Origin: Bacteroidales bacterium
Lineage (GTDB): Bacteria > Bacteroidota > Bacteroidia > Bacteroidales > VadinHA17
NCBI GenBank assembly: GCA_025358455.1
Contig: JANYJP010000117.1
Coordinates: 1 to 32,282 of the forward strand
Length of the DNA stretch: 32,282 nt
Reading direction: 5' to 3'
The translations under genes and the position numbers were made by a program. A model generated the notes under the pieces. That model saw only the letters and a list, made by a program, of their open reading frames with translations, had not been told where the DNA came from and did not search any database. This document shows, in pieces, positions 31,981 through 32,282 of the stretch; within the stretch, counting starts at the first letter, position 1, and every line of letters starts with the position of its first letter.

Positions 31981-32282
31981 ATGTTTAAAAAACGACTGAC
32001 TATGCAAATTTCAACCAATGTGCGGCGCATTGCGCTGTTTTTTCTCAGCATGGTACTTTCATCGGGCATTATCTTTGCTCAGGAAAGAACCATTACAGGG
32101 AAGGTTACTGCTGAAGGCGAGGGACCACAACCTGGAGTGAACGTTACTGTCCAGGGGACGGTAATCGGAGCTATTACTGACCTCAATGGCGCTTATTCAA
32201 TTAAAGTTCCAAGTCAGGCTTCAGTACTTTTATTTTCATCTGTTGGTTATACAACCCAACAGGTAACTGTCGGATCACAAAA
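31981..32282 (+). CDS. SusC/RagA-type TonB-dependent outer-membrane receptor (3' truncated by window edge)
   Basis: One hundred codons are visible. A signal peptide (hydrophobic stretch about 18-35, ending near IIFAQ) is followed by a carboxypeptidase-regulatory-like domain, beginning ERTITGKVTAEGEGPQPGVN and continuing GTVIGAITDLNGAYSIKVP and SSVGYTTQQVTVG. That order is typical of SusC-family receptors, which import large substrates with a SusD lipoprotein partner; the plug and barrel lie beyond the window. The gene is divergent from the two-component genes and has its own promoter with 11-bp direct repeats upstream, so it may belong to the same regulon as the 12-gene operon. The substrate cannot be told from this part. 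Confidence 0.88.
   Translation, partial: MFKKRLTMQISTNVRRIALFFLSMVLSSGIIFAQERTITGKVTAEGEGPQPGVNVTVQGTVIGAITDLNGAYSIKVPSQASVLLFSSVGYTTQQVTVGSQ

Overview
The window looks like a chromosomal segment of a Bacteroidota bacterium, probably an environmental Bacteroidales/Marinilabiliales-type organism. The evidence is a SusC/RagA-type TonB-dependent receptor, many lipoproteins with Bacteroidota-style lipoboxes, several promoter-like sites matching the Bacteroidota -7 consensus TAnnTTTG (some with a TTTG/ATTG -33 element 18-20 bp upstream), AT-rich leaders mostly lacking Shine-Dalgarno sequences, and three CRTAC1-type (FG-GAP plus ASPIC/UnbV) proteins. No rRNA, tRNA, insertion sequence or CRISPR array was seen.

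Layout. 1-1622: end of kduI and all of kduD, the unsaturated-uronate branch of pectin/glycosaminoglycan breakdown. 1660-3253 (minus): a polytopic membrane protein and a UPF0316/DUF2179 protein. 3526-5659 (plus): two lipoproteins, one of YD-like repeats and one with tandem rhodanese domains, ending at a strong hairpin terminator. 5678-8045 (minus): a sulfur module made of two half-size YeeE/YedE transporters and two extracytoplasmic rhodanese-like proteins. 8132-10351 (minus): a two-gene heme-copper unit resembling a divergent nitric oxide reductase, with an Asp in place of one active-site metal His and a subunit II without CuA ligands. 10592-11374 (plus): truA.

11404-29276 (minus): a run of 12 closely packed genes (gaps from -8 to +47 bp) that reads as one operon of about 18 kb. 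In transcription order: CRTAC1 lipoprotein, hydrazine-synthase-alpha-like monoheme lipoprotein, triheme YVTN-propeller/MauG-like cytochrome, regulator-type beta-propeller, RidA-family protein, type-1 solute-binding protein, DAHP synthase, second type-1 solute-binding protein, TPR-CRTAC1 lipoprotein, CRTAC1 protein, asparagine-synthetase-like amidotransferase without a glutaminase nucleophile, and a radical SAM enzyme. Upstream lie an OmpR-type response regulator and its sensor kinase (29562-31611), and divergent from them a SusC-type receptor that runs off the window end.

The candidate undescribed system is this last region. Direct repeats of GATTAAA-like elements at exact 11-bp spacing occur both ahead of the 12-gene operon (29462-29505) and ahead of the SusC gene (31829-31861). 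That geometry fits an OmpR/PhoB-type regulator, so one two-component system may control uptake, extracytoplasmic redox proteins, ligand-binding proteins and a small biosynthetic set (DAHP synthase, RidA, amidotransferase-like, radical SAM). The product or substrate cannot be named from sequence alone. A second theme is a set of degenerate intergenic tracts of 7-8 bp period with a constant core (3303-3326, 7412-7499, 10534-10565, 11380-11435), three of them immediately upstream of gene starts.
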